Of a DNA stretch of 64,000 bases, positions 51,101 through 58,993 are shown piece after piece. Source of the DNA: Atrichornis clamosus (Eukaryota; Chordata; Aves; Passeriformes; Menuridae). How positions within the stretch are numbered: position 1 is the stretch's first letter; the number at the start of each line of letters is the position of its first letter. Under the pieces are notes generated by a model that was given only the letters and a program-made list of their open reading frames with translations, ran no database searches and was not told the DNA's origin. Made by a program: the position numbers and the translations under genes. Location of the stretch: positions 62,001-126,000 of the forward strand of contig WBMZ01011727.1 of assembly GCA_013400975.1 (NCBI GenBank), in the 5' to 3' direction.

Positions 51101-54100
51101 TGCTCAGAAAATTGCCCCGCATAGCTCTATTTATAGGCATGAAATTCTGTCTTCTAATAATACATATCCACTTGTGAAGAAGAAAAATGCTAAATTAAAA
51201 TGTATTTAAATCAAATGCAAAATTGGAAATAGATTTAATATTAATTGCAAACTGTATATAGTAATATATATATATCCATGTGTTTATATATATATACATA
51301 CTAATTTCTTCAACTACTCAGAGTAAACCAGCATTTATAAAGCTTTGGCTTTGTCAGTGTTACACATAGTAGCAAAACCATAGCATTTTTACAGTTTTCT
51401 ACTTCTGCTGGCAATATATACGTGCAGAGAAAGTCCTTCAAGGGTTCAGTCATAGAAATCTAAATGGCAGGAAAGAAATGCACTCTTTGTAAATTGGCAG
51501 AGCAAACTCAGACCAGAGGAGGGACTAAAGTTCTCAAGAGGTCACAGCCAGAGCCTTTTCCTCTCTAGAACCTCTCTCATGAAAAGGTATTGCTGTCCTT
51601 AATTACTAAAAATACCCCACCAACTTAAATTTAAAAGAATCTGCCCACCAAATATTGGAGGATATTTTATGCCATTCATTCCTGCTTTGGTTCTGCTCGA
51701 GGCAGGTAATGTGGAATTAGTAGGCTTAATATATTTTTATATTTATTTGTAATAATTACAGGTGTTAACCTTCTACACATAGACGTGAAGCTTGAGAACA
51801 GAAAGTTCATCTTGGTTCGATTTGTGTTTCTCAGGCATGAAATGGATGAGTTAGAGAAATGGTTTTATTGGTACATAGACATGCTATAGTGCACTAAAAG
51901 GAACATTTATCAGTACAGAAACACGGAGAATATTTATAGTATAGCTTCTGCTTGTTCAGAGAATGTATTTTAAGGTTTAATGAAGTGATGTAACTACTCA
52001 GGAAGCCCATGAATTTTTATTTCTTTATTTATTTTCCTGAACATAGGGTACTTGATATTTGAAGATTGCATTTTCCTTCCTTTTGGGATCCAGTTTGTTT
52101 GTTTGTTTTTTTTCCTTGAATTCCTCTAAGTATTTCTGAGAATATTCATCTAGAGATTTTTTTTAATATGATAATATTTAAAGACCTACATTTATGATCA
52201 ATAAGATCCAATAATTTTAACTATATATATATAATTTTGCAGAAGTACTCAGTCCACAGGTGTCAGATTATGTAGCCTCCCACACAGTCACTATTTTTAG
52301 GAGGAACGTGGCTGTTTTCCAGCTTTCACAGAGATGGGTAGAAGACAATAGTGAGGATAAATTCACAGAATCATTAAACCTCAGAAATCCCATGAATCAC
52401 TTGGATTCAGGTTTCCTCAGAAGTTTCTTTGCATTGCTTCCACACTTATGGAGTTCAAACAAACCGATGTTTAGCCTTAAAATCAGTCTTTGATACCAAA
52501 TTAGCTGCAAGGTACATTTTGTGGAAGATAATTGGACTTCAACAAAAATTATGCCATGGTTAGGAAACTATTGGTGATTCCAGTGTATCCAGAAACTATT
52601 GGTGATTTCAGTGTATCCAGACTAATGCACAGGGTGTTTGAATTTTGCTTGAGCAGGTAGGATTTTTCCACACACTCACTGGCATGAAGTTCATGGTAAG
52701 GCATTTCTGATAAATGTCACGTGTTTACTGTTTCTTTTTTTTTTTTTTTCCTTTTCTTTTCTATCAGCAGCATAAAGCTCACAAAGATAATGTGATTGAA
52801 GCAGCCAAAGCCATCTGCAGTGTCCTCGGTTTTGTGGAAACCAGAGACATCACTGATGCAGTCAAGAAACTCCGTGCATTGCCACTGGTGAAAGCACAGG
52901 TAAAAGATACACGTTCATGTCCAATTTTTCTCTTTAAAACTGGAACTTGAATGGGGGGGTCTCTAATTTTTTTGATTGATCAAATCAATTTTGCTGTCTT
53001 GCTACATATTTTCCCTTGGACAAGTGTTGTGTAGAGGCACTGTGAGCAAAAGAATGTTGACCCTGTGTGAAAGTGAAGCAACAGAAGTCTTGTCATGTGT
53101 TTAACTGGAGCTGATATTCTCCGCCAGTTCTTTCTTCTTCCTGCTGAATGTACAAACCTCTGCTTTGCCACATCACTTATTTACCAAATCATGTGATATC
53201 AAAGTGTTAGGTTTTCATATATTTAGCACAGGTTGTTAACAATAGTAATAATAGTAATAAGGGAATTCTTCTGTAAATGTCATTTACATTATGATTTTTT
53301 TCGGATTGAAATGTCCCTGCTATTCCAACCAGCATTGTATAGTCCTGATTTTTGCTGAAATACTCTTAAAACACTGAAGTGTGTTTTCCAGGGATTTCTG
53401 TGTAATTGTGAACTGGGACTTTGGAGGGCGATATCTGTTCTCAGTTTTGTCATCAGCTGCTTTGGTATGACCTTAGAGAAGTCACTATGACCTTAGACAA
53501 GTCACTATGACCTGATTTACACAAGTCCTGAGCACCCAAAAATTCCTTTGAAGTCAGCATCTTGGAGATACAGGTGCTCAGCAAATTTGAAAATCAAGCC
53601 ATAAATCACTTGGATTTAGTCTGGTGTAAGTCATGCTAATTTTTTCACACTCTACTGAAATTCCCTCTTCACAATTATTTTAAGAAATGAATAAATTACT
53701 AAGGAATTCTCTTCCTTCCCTGTATAGTCCCTTGTCATTCTTTCTCACAGCAAATATTGTTCACAAAATCATGCCAGACTGGCTGGCATGCTTACATTCA
53801 GACAATTACCTGCTTACAAAACTTTTATTCTCTCTATATATTTATTGATTTTTATTTTATTGGGGTTTTTTTCCATTACTTGTGATATGTGTGAAAACAC
53901 CTAGGACTGGAAAGTAAACAATGCGATAACTAGTGTTAATTGAATTAACTAGTGAGAGTTAATTAGAAACATGTCTAGTCTCATTTAATTATGCATTAAA
54001 ACTGGGAAAAAAATAGTGTAATTATTTTTATAACTTTTCTTGGGCAATAAGAGTGATACATAGCAAGTTAATTCCATACTGTCATCCAGATAAACTTACT

Positions 54101-57100
54101 CTTAACAGGTTCAAACCCTCAAGTACTCATTGTCTTACAAGGGAAAATTTCTATTGGAGGGGTGGAAATACTCACCGAAGAGCAGAGTCTGTGTCAATTG
54201 AAGAGGCTTCAGGGATGTACAGAAAACCTCTTTTCTTAAATCTCTGCATTCTCAGCCTCTCTTTATTCCTCTTAGATGGGAGCAGGGGGAGGGAAGAGCT
54301 TCCAGCTTAGGTGAACTACAGGACTAAAGAAAATAATCTCTAGACCATCAGAGTAGCTCTCTGGGTTGTGAGTAAATCCCTGCAGAATATTTCTGGAGCA
54401 GGGGACACGGATCCCACAGAGCAGACATTGTCCCGGGCAGGACCAGCCGTGGCCTCCTGGTTTTTGTTATGCTGGTTCTGTCTTTCTGAGGCTGGGCAAG
54501 AATTGTGAAGGACCAAGCTGCGAGAACCAGCACAGCTCTGGGGTTTTTGGGTTCTTGCTCTGACCTGATCAGCTGATTCACTTCAGTGTCTTCTCTTTGT
54601 TCTGTAAATCTTGTTTCTATAGCATCCTAAATCTTTTCATGTGCCTGCTTCAGCATCAATTTTAAGAAGTCACTACTGGGGTAAATCCCTGCATAAATAG
54701 GTCTGTGGCAGCACACGTTTTATTGGCAAGATGTGGAATCAAATGAAAATAAGAGTATCTCCATTTAAGAAAAGCTCTTCCTGGATATTAGAGGGCAAAT
54801 ACCGTAGAGAAAGAGATAAAAGAAAAGTAACAAAGGATTCACGTGATCTGCTTTTCAGTTCAACTCCAGACTGTCCTGAGAGGCATCAGGATGATCAGCA
54901 TCTTCTCCTTGAGGAAAGCATCTTGTCAATCCAGAATCTTTCTTAGGAGGTAGATAACGAGCTGGGTCCAGTTAAAAGATGGAGAGGACAGTAACAGAAC
55001 TTTCTTTTAGAAAGGAATTGGAGCAGAAAAAAAATATATTGGAACTAATTTGTTAAGAGAGGGTTTTTTGTAAGAAAAATTTAGTTTATTTTCTCTATGA
55101 GTGTTCAGGTCAGTTCTGTGAACCCAAAGTGTAAACTGCCTTCTATACCTGGCTTGTGTTTCCTGAGCATCCCCGAGTCCATTTGCAGCCCCATCCTCTC
55201 TGGATTTGAGCAGAGAAATAGGTGCAGTGGTCAAAGGGACAAATCAGTTCCTATTAGTGTAGTTTGTCCTGAGAAGTCAGAAAACCCCACATCATGCCAT
55301 GAAGGATAACAGAAAGGGATAAAAAACAAAGAGTACAGGTCATCTTTTTCAAGTCTGAGGTTTCTGTTGATCTTCATGTTTGCTTCTTCTTGTCTTCAGA
55401 GTCATTGTCATGAAAATACTGATTTTATTTTAGAGGTGAAGTGATTATTAATAAGCAAATATAATTGAATTATGAGCTGATCTATTTTGTTGTAAAAACA
55501 GACAGACAAAATAAACACCCTGCTCCAAATATTCCTTGTTAGCTGTTGCTCATTTTCTAGCATGTGTCAAATTTCCAACTGCACTGTACAGACAGTCTCC
55601 AATATTTATAGGTTTTCCTAAAGCAACTTCCACATTTTTCCTCGCGTGGAGAGAGTAATACACTTTCCTTTTCCTGTTTCACCTGTTTAAATTGTAAACC
55701 CTCCAGAGCAAGGAATGCCTCTCCTTATCTTTGGATACAGACTGCAGCACAGCAGAGCGCTGGTCCTGGCTGTGATCTCCAGAGGCTACAGTTGATAAGT
55801 GGTGGTGGTGGTGGTGATAACAATGCTGTTCGCTCATCTATAATGAGCAAAATGATAGTTCCTGAATAGCCTCTTCTGAATGTTATCAAGATGGTGTCCT
55901 GATTGAATAGTCTTAAACATTTTTCTGTCCTAGTACTCTATAAGGAGCTGCTTCACATTTCTCTTGAAGACTACTGACTAGATTTTTACTCTTTTTTAAA
56001 AGTTATTAAGTTAGTGAGGTTTTGTTCCCCTAACGTTGCCCTTTAGGCTTGGTTAGCTGAGCTGGTTGTCTGCCCCGTGAAGACTTCCTGTAAAAGCTGG
56101 CTGTGACCTTGACTGACACCCCTCTGCCCCTTGCTCCCTCTTTGCTGAAGCAGACCTGACTAACTGACTTCAAACAAGTGGAGGGGAAAAAAAAAACCCA
56201 AAAGGCCAGCTATTCCTGCACCAGCAAATGCTGCTGCTGCTGCTGCTGGTGGCTTTTTCATCCTCTGAGAAACAGCTGCTAGGACAGCTGATAGGCTTCA
56301 ACAATCTAGAAAAGGTTTGGCTTTGATTCTATAAAGAACTTCATGTTTCTCAGCAGCTGAACTATAAATGTCATAAAAGCAGTAAAATATATTTCTGCAT
56401 GTTATGTAACTTGAAGACTGTCCCATTTCACGGAAATAGGGATTGCACATTATATGCAACTACCTCATGGATAGAATAGTATCTAAATGTTACAAGTCAG
56501 GTTGTATCTCTTTATCAATAATGGTAAAATTATTGATAAATTGATCACAGTTGATCAGCTTTCCTGTCTGTAGTAACTGATTGGTCAAAATTAGTAACCA
56601 GCAGCTAGTTGTTTGATGGAGTACCAACTCCTCCAAACCCGTTTTTGATTTAAACTCATATGCAATAGTAGGGTCTATTTTTATGTGAATTCTGGGTACT
56701 GACAAAATTATTGAATGCTGCAATATTAGTGTATCTTGTCACATTGCTTGAATTGTTTCTATTATGTCCATCAGCATACCACCAAAGTGTTTGGTTAGGT
56801 GGGAGAGAGGCTTTTTTCAGATAAGCAGCTAAACTGCCCCACAAATTAAGTGACATTTTTTAAGGCTACCTGTTGCATCTCAAGTGCTGCAGCACAGCAC
56901 ATCAGGTAATGGAGAAATGCCAGGGAAAAAAAAAGGGTCCTGACAGCTTTTTCACCATGATTTCCTGGTGCTTTAGTGTAATATATGGTGTGGTTTTGTG
57001 TGGAATACTTTTTAACACATCCATTTGGCACATGTGCACATAATGCCTCAGGGAAACCGCTGCTTACTTCTTCCAATGTAAATTACAGAGGGTGCCAGTA

Positions 57101-58993
57101 TATGTTTATTTATACCTATCTTTACATGTGTGCTTGCATACTTTGAAAAAAAAATCTCAGTGTGTTCCAATTTAATTCTAGTTTCATTTAAAAAAAAAGC
57201 AAAGAAACTTACTTTCAATCTGCTGTGTTTAATTAAATTGTACTTACTACCTCCTTACTGCTTCCTCACTGCCAGTGCTGTGCATTCCTGTACCGTGGTT
57301 AAGAGATTATGAAAGCAACTGGCACCAGTGCTAGTTTCTTCTCAACTGATTGCATCTCTTTATAAATGTGATTATTTCAGTCTCTAACTGACCTAACCCT
57401 GGGATTTTAAAATCCATTCGGGGGAGGCTCTAGGCCTGATGCACAGTTAATGTTTTTCATCTCTTTTCTTTTTTTTTTTCCCCTTTCTTTTCTTACAGCA
57501 GCTCACAAAAAGTCCTAGGAGATCAAATCTTGCCAGAACAGGCACTAATCCACTATATATTAAGCTTGCTATACTCTGTTGAAATTATAAGTACTGTGCC
57601 AAAAGGTTGTTTACTTTCCAAAATTTGAGAGAATTGAACAAAGGTCTCTGTTCCCATTTGTCTCACTGCATTATGAAGATTGTGAAAACATAATTCTCAG
57701 CCTGGATGTTGCTTTTCTCCCCTCAAGTAAGCATTTGAGTACTTCTGTTCATCTCCACCAGACAAATGCTGGCAGCTCCAAGCTGGGTGCCAGAGGGAGA
57801 ATGCACATCCAGCATTGTATTTTTTATGCCTCCTCTGCATGCACTGTAATTTTTAAGAAGCATCATGCTGAATACATATGTCCTAACATGAGGCATTCTC
57901 AACCCACTGCAAAGGGATTAGTGACTGTACAGGGCAGTACAACTTTCAGGGATATGGGTTTGAACCAGTGCAAGCCACAGGCAATAGTGAAACACAGAAT
58001 TAACTTTCTGGGCTCTCTGGTCAAGATTTGCTGCTTGTTTTTGTGCCACTTTGGTCGATGTGAGTCTGATCATAGGTTGATAGAATCGTGGAATATCCTG
58101 GGTTGGAAGGGATCCACACACATCATCGCAGTCCCACATCTGGCCCTGCACAGGGCACCCCAAGGAACACACCAGGTGCCTGAGAGCATTGGCCAAACAC
58201 TTCTGGAACTGTATCAGGCTTGGTGCTGTGACCACTGCCCTGGGGAGCCAGTTCCAGTGCCCAATCACCCTCTGGGTGAAAAACTTTTTCTTAATATCCA
58301 TCCTAAACCTCCCCTGACTCAGCTTCATGCCATTCTCTTGTGTCCTGTCGCTGTCACCCCAGAGAAGAGATCAGTGCCTGCCCCTCCTCTTCCCCTCCTG
58401 AGGAAGCTGGAGAGCACTTAGGGGTCTCCCCCCACCCAATATTTCCTGTTGGCCACCTCTGGTCAGCTGCCTGCTCAGAGGCCTTTGAAGAGCACAGGTA
58501 AAATCACTGATCTGGCACAGGAACAGAGGTGAAATGGAGGGCACTTGAGGGGAGACTTGCTGCTCCTCAGCTTTGAGAGGATGCTGAGACTCTGTCCTTG
58601 TGGGCTTCACGTGTGATTGTGCAAGGCACCAAAGGGATGGAGAGGGAATTCTTATCTCTGTTTCACCTGTACGGGGGCTGAAAATGTGTGTGCTCCTCTA
58701 ATCTTGGTAAGTGCTTCTCTTTATCTTGACATGCCCAAATACTGTCAGAAATCAGCTCTTAAGTGATTTGTGTGAGGTGGTAGAGGAAAGCAGGTCCTGG
58801 TTCTCTGAATCCCAGTCATGTCTTGTGTCATCACAATGTTAAGATAAATCCTTTTCACTGTATCTTCCATGAGTGCTACTCCTACAACCATTATAACTGC
58901 TACCTGGTCTTTTCTGAAGTAACATTACTTTTTTTCCGTCTCTGGTTTTGCCTTTACAGAATCCCTTTCAAAGTGTGGAAACACCAGGCAAAG
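23476..58993 (+). CDS. PIK3C2G: PIK3C2G, 5' part (exons for residues 1-471), class II PI 3-kinase gamma
   Basis: Class II PI 3-kinases phosphorylate phosphatidylinositol and PI4P at the 3-OH on endomembranes. The joined coding pieces are 23476-24132, 28762-28844, 32535-32692, 34863-34974, 40467-40569, 45460-45530, 47900-47963, 52768-52899 and 58960-58993. Every junction has AG/GT borders, and the phases chain without a stop across 1414 coding bases. The order of conserved blocks agrees with what I know of mammalian PIK3C2G: LGFDQI near the N-terminus, SIQL, KIW in the Ras-binding region, LSVHGSDEFLQ, LGSHE, NQLLE, ICSVLG followed by ITDAV, and SVETPGK. The family is about 1450-1500 residues long, so this is the first third. 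The C2, helical, kinase, PX and second C2 domains are outside the window. The identification is firm; exact exon edges are from sequence only. Confidence 0.93.
24133..28761 (+). other. PIK3C2G intron
   Basis: No exon was recognised. The + strand is notably purine-rich from about 25200 to 25960, and T-rich low-complexity stretches recur. Open frames here are short and without domain resemblance. Confidence 0.6.
25200..25960. repeat. Purine-rich strand-asymmetric block
   Basis: Recurrent GAGGAG, GAAGAG and GGAAGG units make the + strand strongly purine-biased over several hundred bases. The matching - strand open frames are Ser/Pro/Leu-rich as a result and are not taken as genes. Confidence 0.45.
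28762..28844 (+). CDS. PIK3C2G: PIK3C2G coding exon 2, residues 220-247
   Basis: Acceptor GGTCTTTTTAG and donor AGAA/GTAAGT. It translates in phase 0 as ATGWSIQLTEANQ and ends FCNAVEK, with the last Lys codon split (phase 2). The SIQL and FCN..K blocks match the segment just before the Ras-binding domain of mammalian PIK3C2G. Confidence 0.88.
28845..32534 (+). other. PIK3C2G intron
   Basis: AT-rich. No exon, RNA gene or clear transposon was recognised. Confidence 0.55.
32535..32692 (+). CDS. PIK3C2G: PIK3C2G coding exon 3, residues 247-300, start of Ras-binding domain
   Basis: Acceptor TTGCTCTTCTCAG and donor CAGG/GTAAGT. Its first base completes the split Lys codon. It then reads IRNAYPAFDLKTNTGKIW and runs to LLLTQQ, ending in phase 1. 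The GKIW block and the beta-strand pattern match the N-terminal part of the PI3K Ras-binding domain. A nearer upstream AG at 32477-32478 would put a stop in frame (TTT TAG), which supports this acceptor. Confidence 0.9.
32793..32974 (+). mobile_element. CR1 LINE 3' end fragment
   Basis: It reads like the CR1 3' region in + orientation: GGAACAGTTTGCCCGTGAAG, then 'gttgtggagtctccagccttgg', 'acaacctggtctga' and 'ctggaatagatgggcc', ending near ATTATTCTGTCATT. It is strongly diverged, so it is an old insertion. Confidence 0.85.
33268..33303. repeat. (CATA/TATG)n palindromic microsatellite
   Basis: Alternating purine-pyrimidine run whose left half (CATATATACATATA) is nearly the reverse complement of the right half, so it can fold into a hairpin. 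Confidence 0.75.
34863..34974 (+). CDS. PIK3C2G: PIK3C2G coding exon 4, residues 300-337, Ras-binding domain
   Basis: Acceptor CTTTATTTACAG and donor CAAAA/GTAAGT. Entered in phase 1, it gives AGCITHDLIVEVLRCTNQ and then REECLLSVHGSDEFLQ. The D-LI-E-L helix and the LSV.GS.EFLQ strand-turn are signature parts of the class II PI3K Ras-binding domain. It ends in phase 2. Confidence 0.93.
34975..40466 (+). other. PIK3C2G intron
   Basis: No exon was recognised. Two exon-like stretches near 36474 and 36928 follow AG dinucleotides but cannot be fitted to the protein (see rejected items). There are short poly-A/T runs and no clear transposon. Confidence 0.5.
40467..40569 (+). CDS. PIK3C2G: PIK3C2G coding exon 5, residues 337-371, end of Ras-binding domain
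   Basis: Acceptor CCCCCAACTGCAG and donor AACC/GTAAGT. Entered in phase 2, it gives NTCALGSHESLRKATTCIQL and runs to KQSLART. The CLGSH motif followed by a basic Q/HL strand is the conserved end of the Ras-binding domain. It is more GC- and CpG-rich than the surrounding intron, as expected for an exon, and ends in phase 0. Confidence 0.92.
40570..43084 (+). other. PIK3C2G intron, part left of the CR1/RING mosaic
   Basis: No exon or RNA gene was recognised, and open frames are short. The intron continues to 45459 across the mosaic described in separate entries. Confidence 0.55.
43085..43305 (+). mobile_element. CR1 LINE 3' end fragment
   Basis: It contains 'aatgggttcccagaaagg', 'ttgatgcc', 'gatgaggtagttggactat' and 'gtaggttcttaccaact', and ends in ATTCTATTGCATTCTATTCC. 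This is the 3' untranslated region and ATTCTATT tail of a CR1 in + orientation. Confidence 0.85.
43321..43480 (-). mobile_element. CR1 LINE reverse-transcriptase ORF remnant, opposite strand
   Basis: Read on the - strand it gives degraded blocks LSEIHSRALKKLAD and VPADWKLV, separated as in the CR1 ORF2 reverse transcriptase region (family pattern GPDGIHPRVLKELA and EVPDDWKLANV). Frames are broken, so it is dead. It lies immediately downstream of the RING ORF, in the same orientation. Confidence 0.72.
43513..43518 (-). terminator. AATAAA polyadenylation signal of the RING ORF
   Basis: TTTATT on the + strand is AATAAA on the - strand. It starts about 36 bases after the TAA stop of the RING ORF, so it could serve a short transcript. 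Usage is inferred. Confidence 0.5.
43554..44135 (-). CDS. TOPORS-like small RING finger protein, intact intronless ORF
   Basis: Probable RING-type E3 ubiquitin ligase-like protein of 193 residues, read from an ATG at 44135 to TAA at 43554. The start was chosen because MASSAKED resembles MASAAKEF, a start seen in TOPORS. The in-frame ORF extends to 44237 but the extra residues look untranslated. The C3HC4 RING has all eight ligands: Cys38, Cys41, Cys54, His56, Cys59, Cys62, Cys73, Cys76. CPIC, YCMHQFCLRCI and CPVCRQP match the TOPORS-type RING, and LLYSVRGDGDYKQY matches the block just after it (family form: HSVRAEDDFKEY). TOPORS itself is over 1000 residues; here the Ser/Arg-rich remainder is absent and the tail is Pro/Glu/Gly-rich. 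The GC- and CpG-rich ORF lies antisense in a PIK3C2G intron, flanked by CR1 pieces. It is likely a retrocopy-derived gene; expression is unknown. Confidence 0.8.
   Translation of the reverse strand: MASSAKEDTGESSSAASNGSLSQPPQAEPPEAAEDSRCPICLGRMKRPAYVTYCMHQFCLRCIRQWARARDNCPVCRQPMEQLLYSVRGDGDYKQYAVGSAARLQRRMAVERTFQPVTTVMLRVVQAVHDQQHLVGRSRPVESDGARGQEGEPGPSNAGSLPAPEASHEVAPLREGERPVHPAAPLDPQSGTE
44281..44380. repeat. Repeat block M, left copy
   Basis: GGAAGAAATGCCCAGGTCC, followed by TTCAAGAAGAAAAGACTCCC and CCCAGGGGGAGG, is closely matched at 44966-45060. It lies upstream of the RING ORF start and could belong to its 5' region or to the composite unit. Confidence 0.7.
44535..44590 (+). mobile_element. 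CR1-like 3' end scrap
   Basis: CAGCTGGACTAGATGATCA, then CTAGATCCCTGCCAA and TAACTGTGTTCTTT, follows the CR1 3'-end pattern (TTGGACTAGATGATC...GGTCCCTTCCAA...TTCTGTG) in + orientation. It occupies the same place relative to the next block as the CR1 end at 43085-43305. Confidence 0.6.
44588..44634. repeat. Pyrimidine (TTCTC/CTTC)n simple repeat
   Basis: Uninterrupted C/T run made of TTCTC and CTTC units between two CR1-derived blocks. Confidence 0.85.
44635..44940 (-). mobile_element. CR1 LINE ORF2 remnant, opposite strand
   Basis: On the - strand the block gives HACFASVFNTTDKP, then LQSSELEEH, and at its left end LSEIHSRVLK. These match the CR1 ORF2 linker (FFASVFN...PELE) and the reverse-transcriptase start (GIHPRVLK). 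The left end parallels 43432-43460 with 1.2 kb spacing. Frames are broken and the reverse-transcriptase part is truncated by the pyrimidine repeat. Confidence 0.72.
44966..45060. repeat. Repeat block M, right copy
   Basis: GGAAGAAATACCCAGGTCTC, TCAAGAAGCAAAACCTCTC and GCCCAGGGTGAATTTTCTCC mirror the block at 44281-44380 in the same orientation. Here it lies left of the decayed RING copy rather than right of the intact one, so the two units have been rearranged. Confidence 0.7.
45060..45200 (-). pseudogene. Decayed second copy of the TOPORS-like RING segment
   Basis: Bases 45096-45166 align without gaps to the RING-coding part at about 43958-44028, with roughly three quarters identity by hand count. 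The - strand peptide CPIYMGDIKKADNVAYGVRQF matches CPICLGRMKRPAYVTYCMHQF. Key ligands are lost: Cys41 is Tyr, Cys54 is Gly and His56 is Arg. Flanking bases (TGGCCCACCACTG against TGGCCCACTGCCG) extend the match. No open frame covers the unit. Confidence 0.7.
45460..45530 (+). CDS. PIK3C2G: PIK3C2G coding exon 6, residues 372-395
   Basis: Acceptor CTCTCTTCCACAG and donor ACTCG/GTAAGT. In phase 0 it gives CEDDQRRFSVNQLLED and ends CAWRLTR, with the last Arg codon split. The F.VNQLLE and W.L/VSR pattern matches the linker after the Ras-binding domain. Confidence 0.9.
45531..47899 (+). other. PIK3C2G intron
   Basis: AT-rich. It contains a MIR-like SINE scrap at 46148-46250. No exon or RNA gene was recognised. 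Confidence 0.55.
46148..46250. mobile_element. MIR-like SINE fragment
   Basis: CATTTAACAGATGGAGGAAA, then ACAGAGAGGTAGTGACTTG and GGTATCTGGTTTCCTAGGAG, follows the MIR core (ATTTTACAGATGAGGAAACTGAGGC...AGAGAGGTTAAGTGACTTGCC). The repeat is ancient and diverged. Confidence 0.6.
47900..47963 (+). CDS. PIK3C2G: PIK3C2G coding exon 7, residues 395-416
   Basis: Acceptor TTTCTGGTTCCCAG and donor GAG/GTATTT. Entered in phase 2, it gives RQNLVSVIMNYRSQVEYLL and ends QNE in phase 0. The RQ.L..LI..Y...L.YLL pattern matches the family linker. Confidence 0.88.
51254..51300. repeat. (TA)n microsatellite
   Basis: Two TATATATATA runs flank CCATGTGTT. Confidence 0.8.
52564..52619. repeat. 28-base tandem duplication
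   Basis: Two adjacent 28-base units beginning GAAACTATTGGTGATT differ at a single base (C to T). The high identity suggests a recent duplication. Confidence 0.9.
52768..52899 (+). CDS. PIK3C2G: PIK3C2G coding exon 8, residues 417-460
   Basis: The acceptor is a CAGCAG tandem (52765-52770), so the exon may begin with or without one Gln codon. The donor is CACAG/GTAAAA. It gives HKAHKDNVIEAAKAICSVLG and then VETRDITDAVKKL, ending in phase 0. ICSVLG.VET..ITDAV is a clear PIK3C2G signature. Confidence 0.94.
53440..53605. mobile_element. MIR-like SINE remnant
   Basis: GGTATGACCTTAGAGAAGTCAC resembles the MIR core (TGTGACCTTGGGCAAGTCAC), and CAGGTGCTCAGCAAATTTG, then AAAATCAAGCC, resembles an old SINE tail common in amniotes. 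It is too diverged to name the subfamily. Confidence 0.4.
53466..53513. repeat. 20-base tandem repeat, 2.4 copies
   Basis: TATGACCTTAGAGAAGTCAC is followed directly by TATGACCTTAGACAAGTCAC and then TATGACCT. The unit coincides with the MIR-like core. Confidence 0.9.
55799..55816. repeat. (GTG)6 trinucleotide repeat
   Basis: Six perfect GTG units in an intron. Confidence 0.9.
56229..56248. repeat. (TGC)n trinucleotide repeat
   Basis: Uninterrupted TGC/CTG run of about 20 bases in an intron. It is not coding in the PIK3C2G frame. Confidence 0.9.
58077..58430 (-). mobile_element. CR1 LINE 3' fragment
   Basis: The left end TTGATAGAATCGTGGAATA, then CCTGGGTTGGAAGGGATCC, is the reversed CR1 3' terminus. 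It continues with typical inverted CR1 blocks ('ccagttccagtgcccaatca', 'ttcttaatatccatcctaaa', 'cttgtgtcctgtcgctgtca'). It lies on the - strand, 5'-truncated near 58430, and is less diverged than the other CR1 copies here. Confidence 0.93.
58754..58815. mobile_element. Possible MIR-like scrap
   Basis: TTAAGTGATTTGTGTGAGGT, then AGAGGAAAGCAGGTCCTGG and CTGAATCCCAG, parallels the MIR end (AAGTGACTTGCCCAAGGTC...AGCAGG...GAACCCAG). The match is weak. Confidence 0.3.
58960..58993 (+). CDS. PIK3C2G: PIK3C2G coding exon 9, 34-base micro-exon, residues 461-472
   Basis: Acceptor TTTTGCCTTTACAG and donor CAAAG/GTAAAG. In phase 0 it gives NPFQSVETPGK and ends in phase 1 (first base of a Gly codon). It matches the short family segment NF.QSSETSAKG that follows ITDAV by about 15 residues. 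Short length is the main uncertainty, but splice sites, phase and sequence all agree. Confidence 0.82.

Larger units (their letters stand above)
47964..52767 (+). other. PIK3C2G intron
   Basis: Very AT-rich. It includes a TA microsatellite at 51254-51300 and an imperfect 28-base tandem duplication at 52564-52619. No exon or transposon was recognised. Confidence 0.55.
52900..58959 (+). other. PIK3C2G intron
   Basis: Contains a tandem 20-base repeat at 53466-53513 in MIR-like context, GGT and TGC trinucleotide runs, a CR1 copy at 58077-58430 and another MIR-like scrap at 58754-58815. The long open frames near 57735-58421 overlap the CR1 and are not genes. Confidence 0.6.

Noticed and set aside
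57735..58421. 228-codon open frame on the + strand
   Set aside because: Its right half is an inverted CR1 fragment and its left half has no domain, so it is a chance frame.
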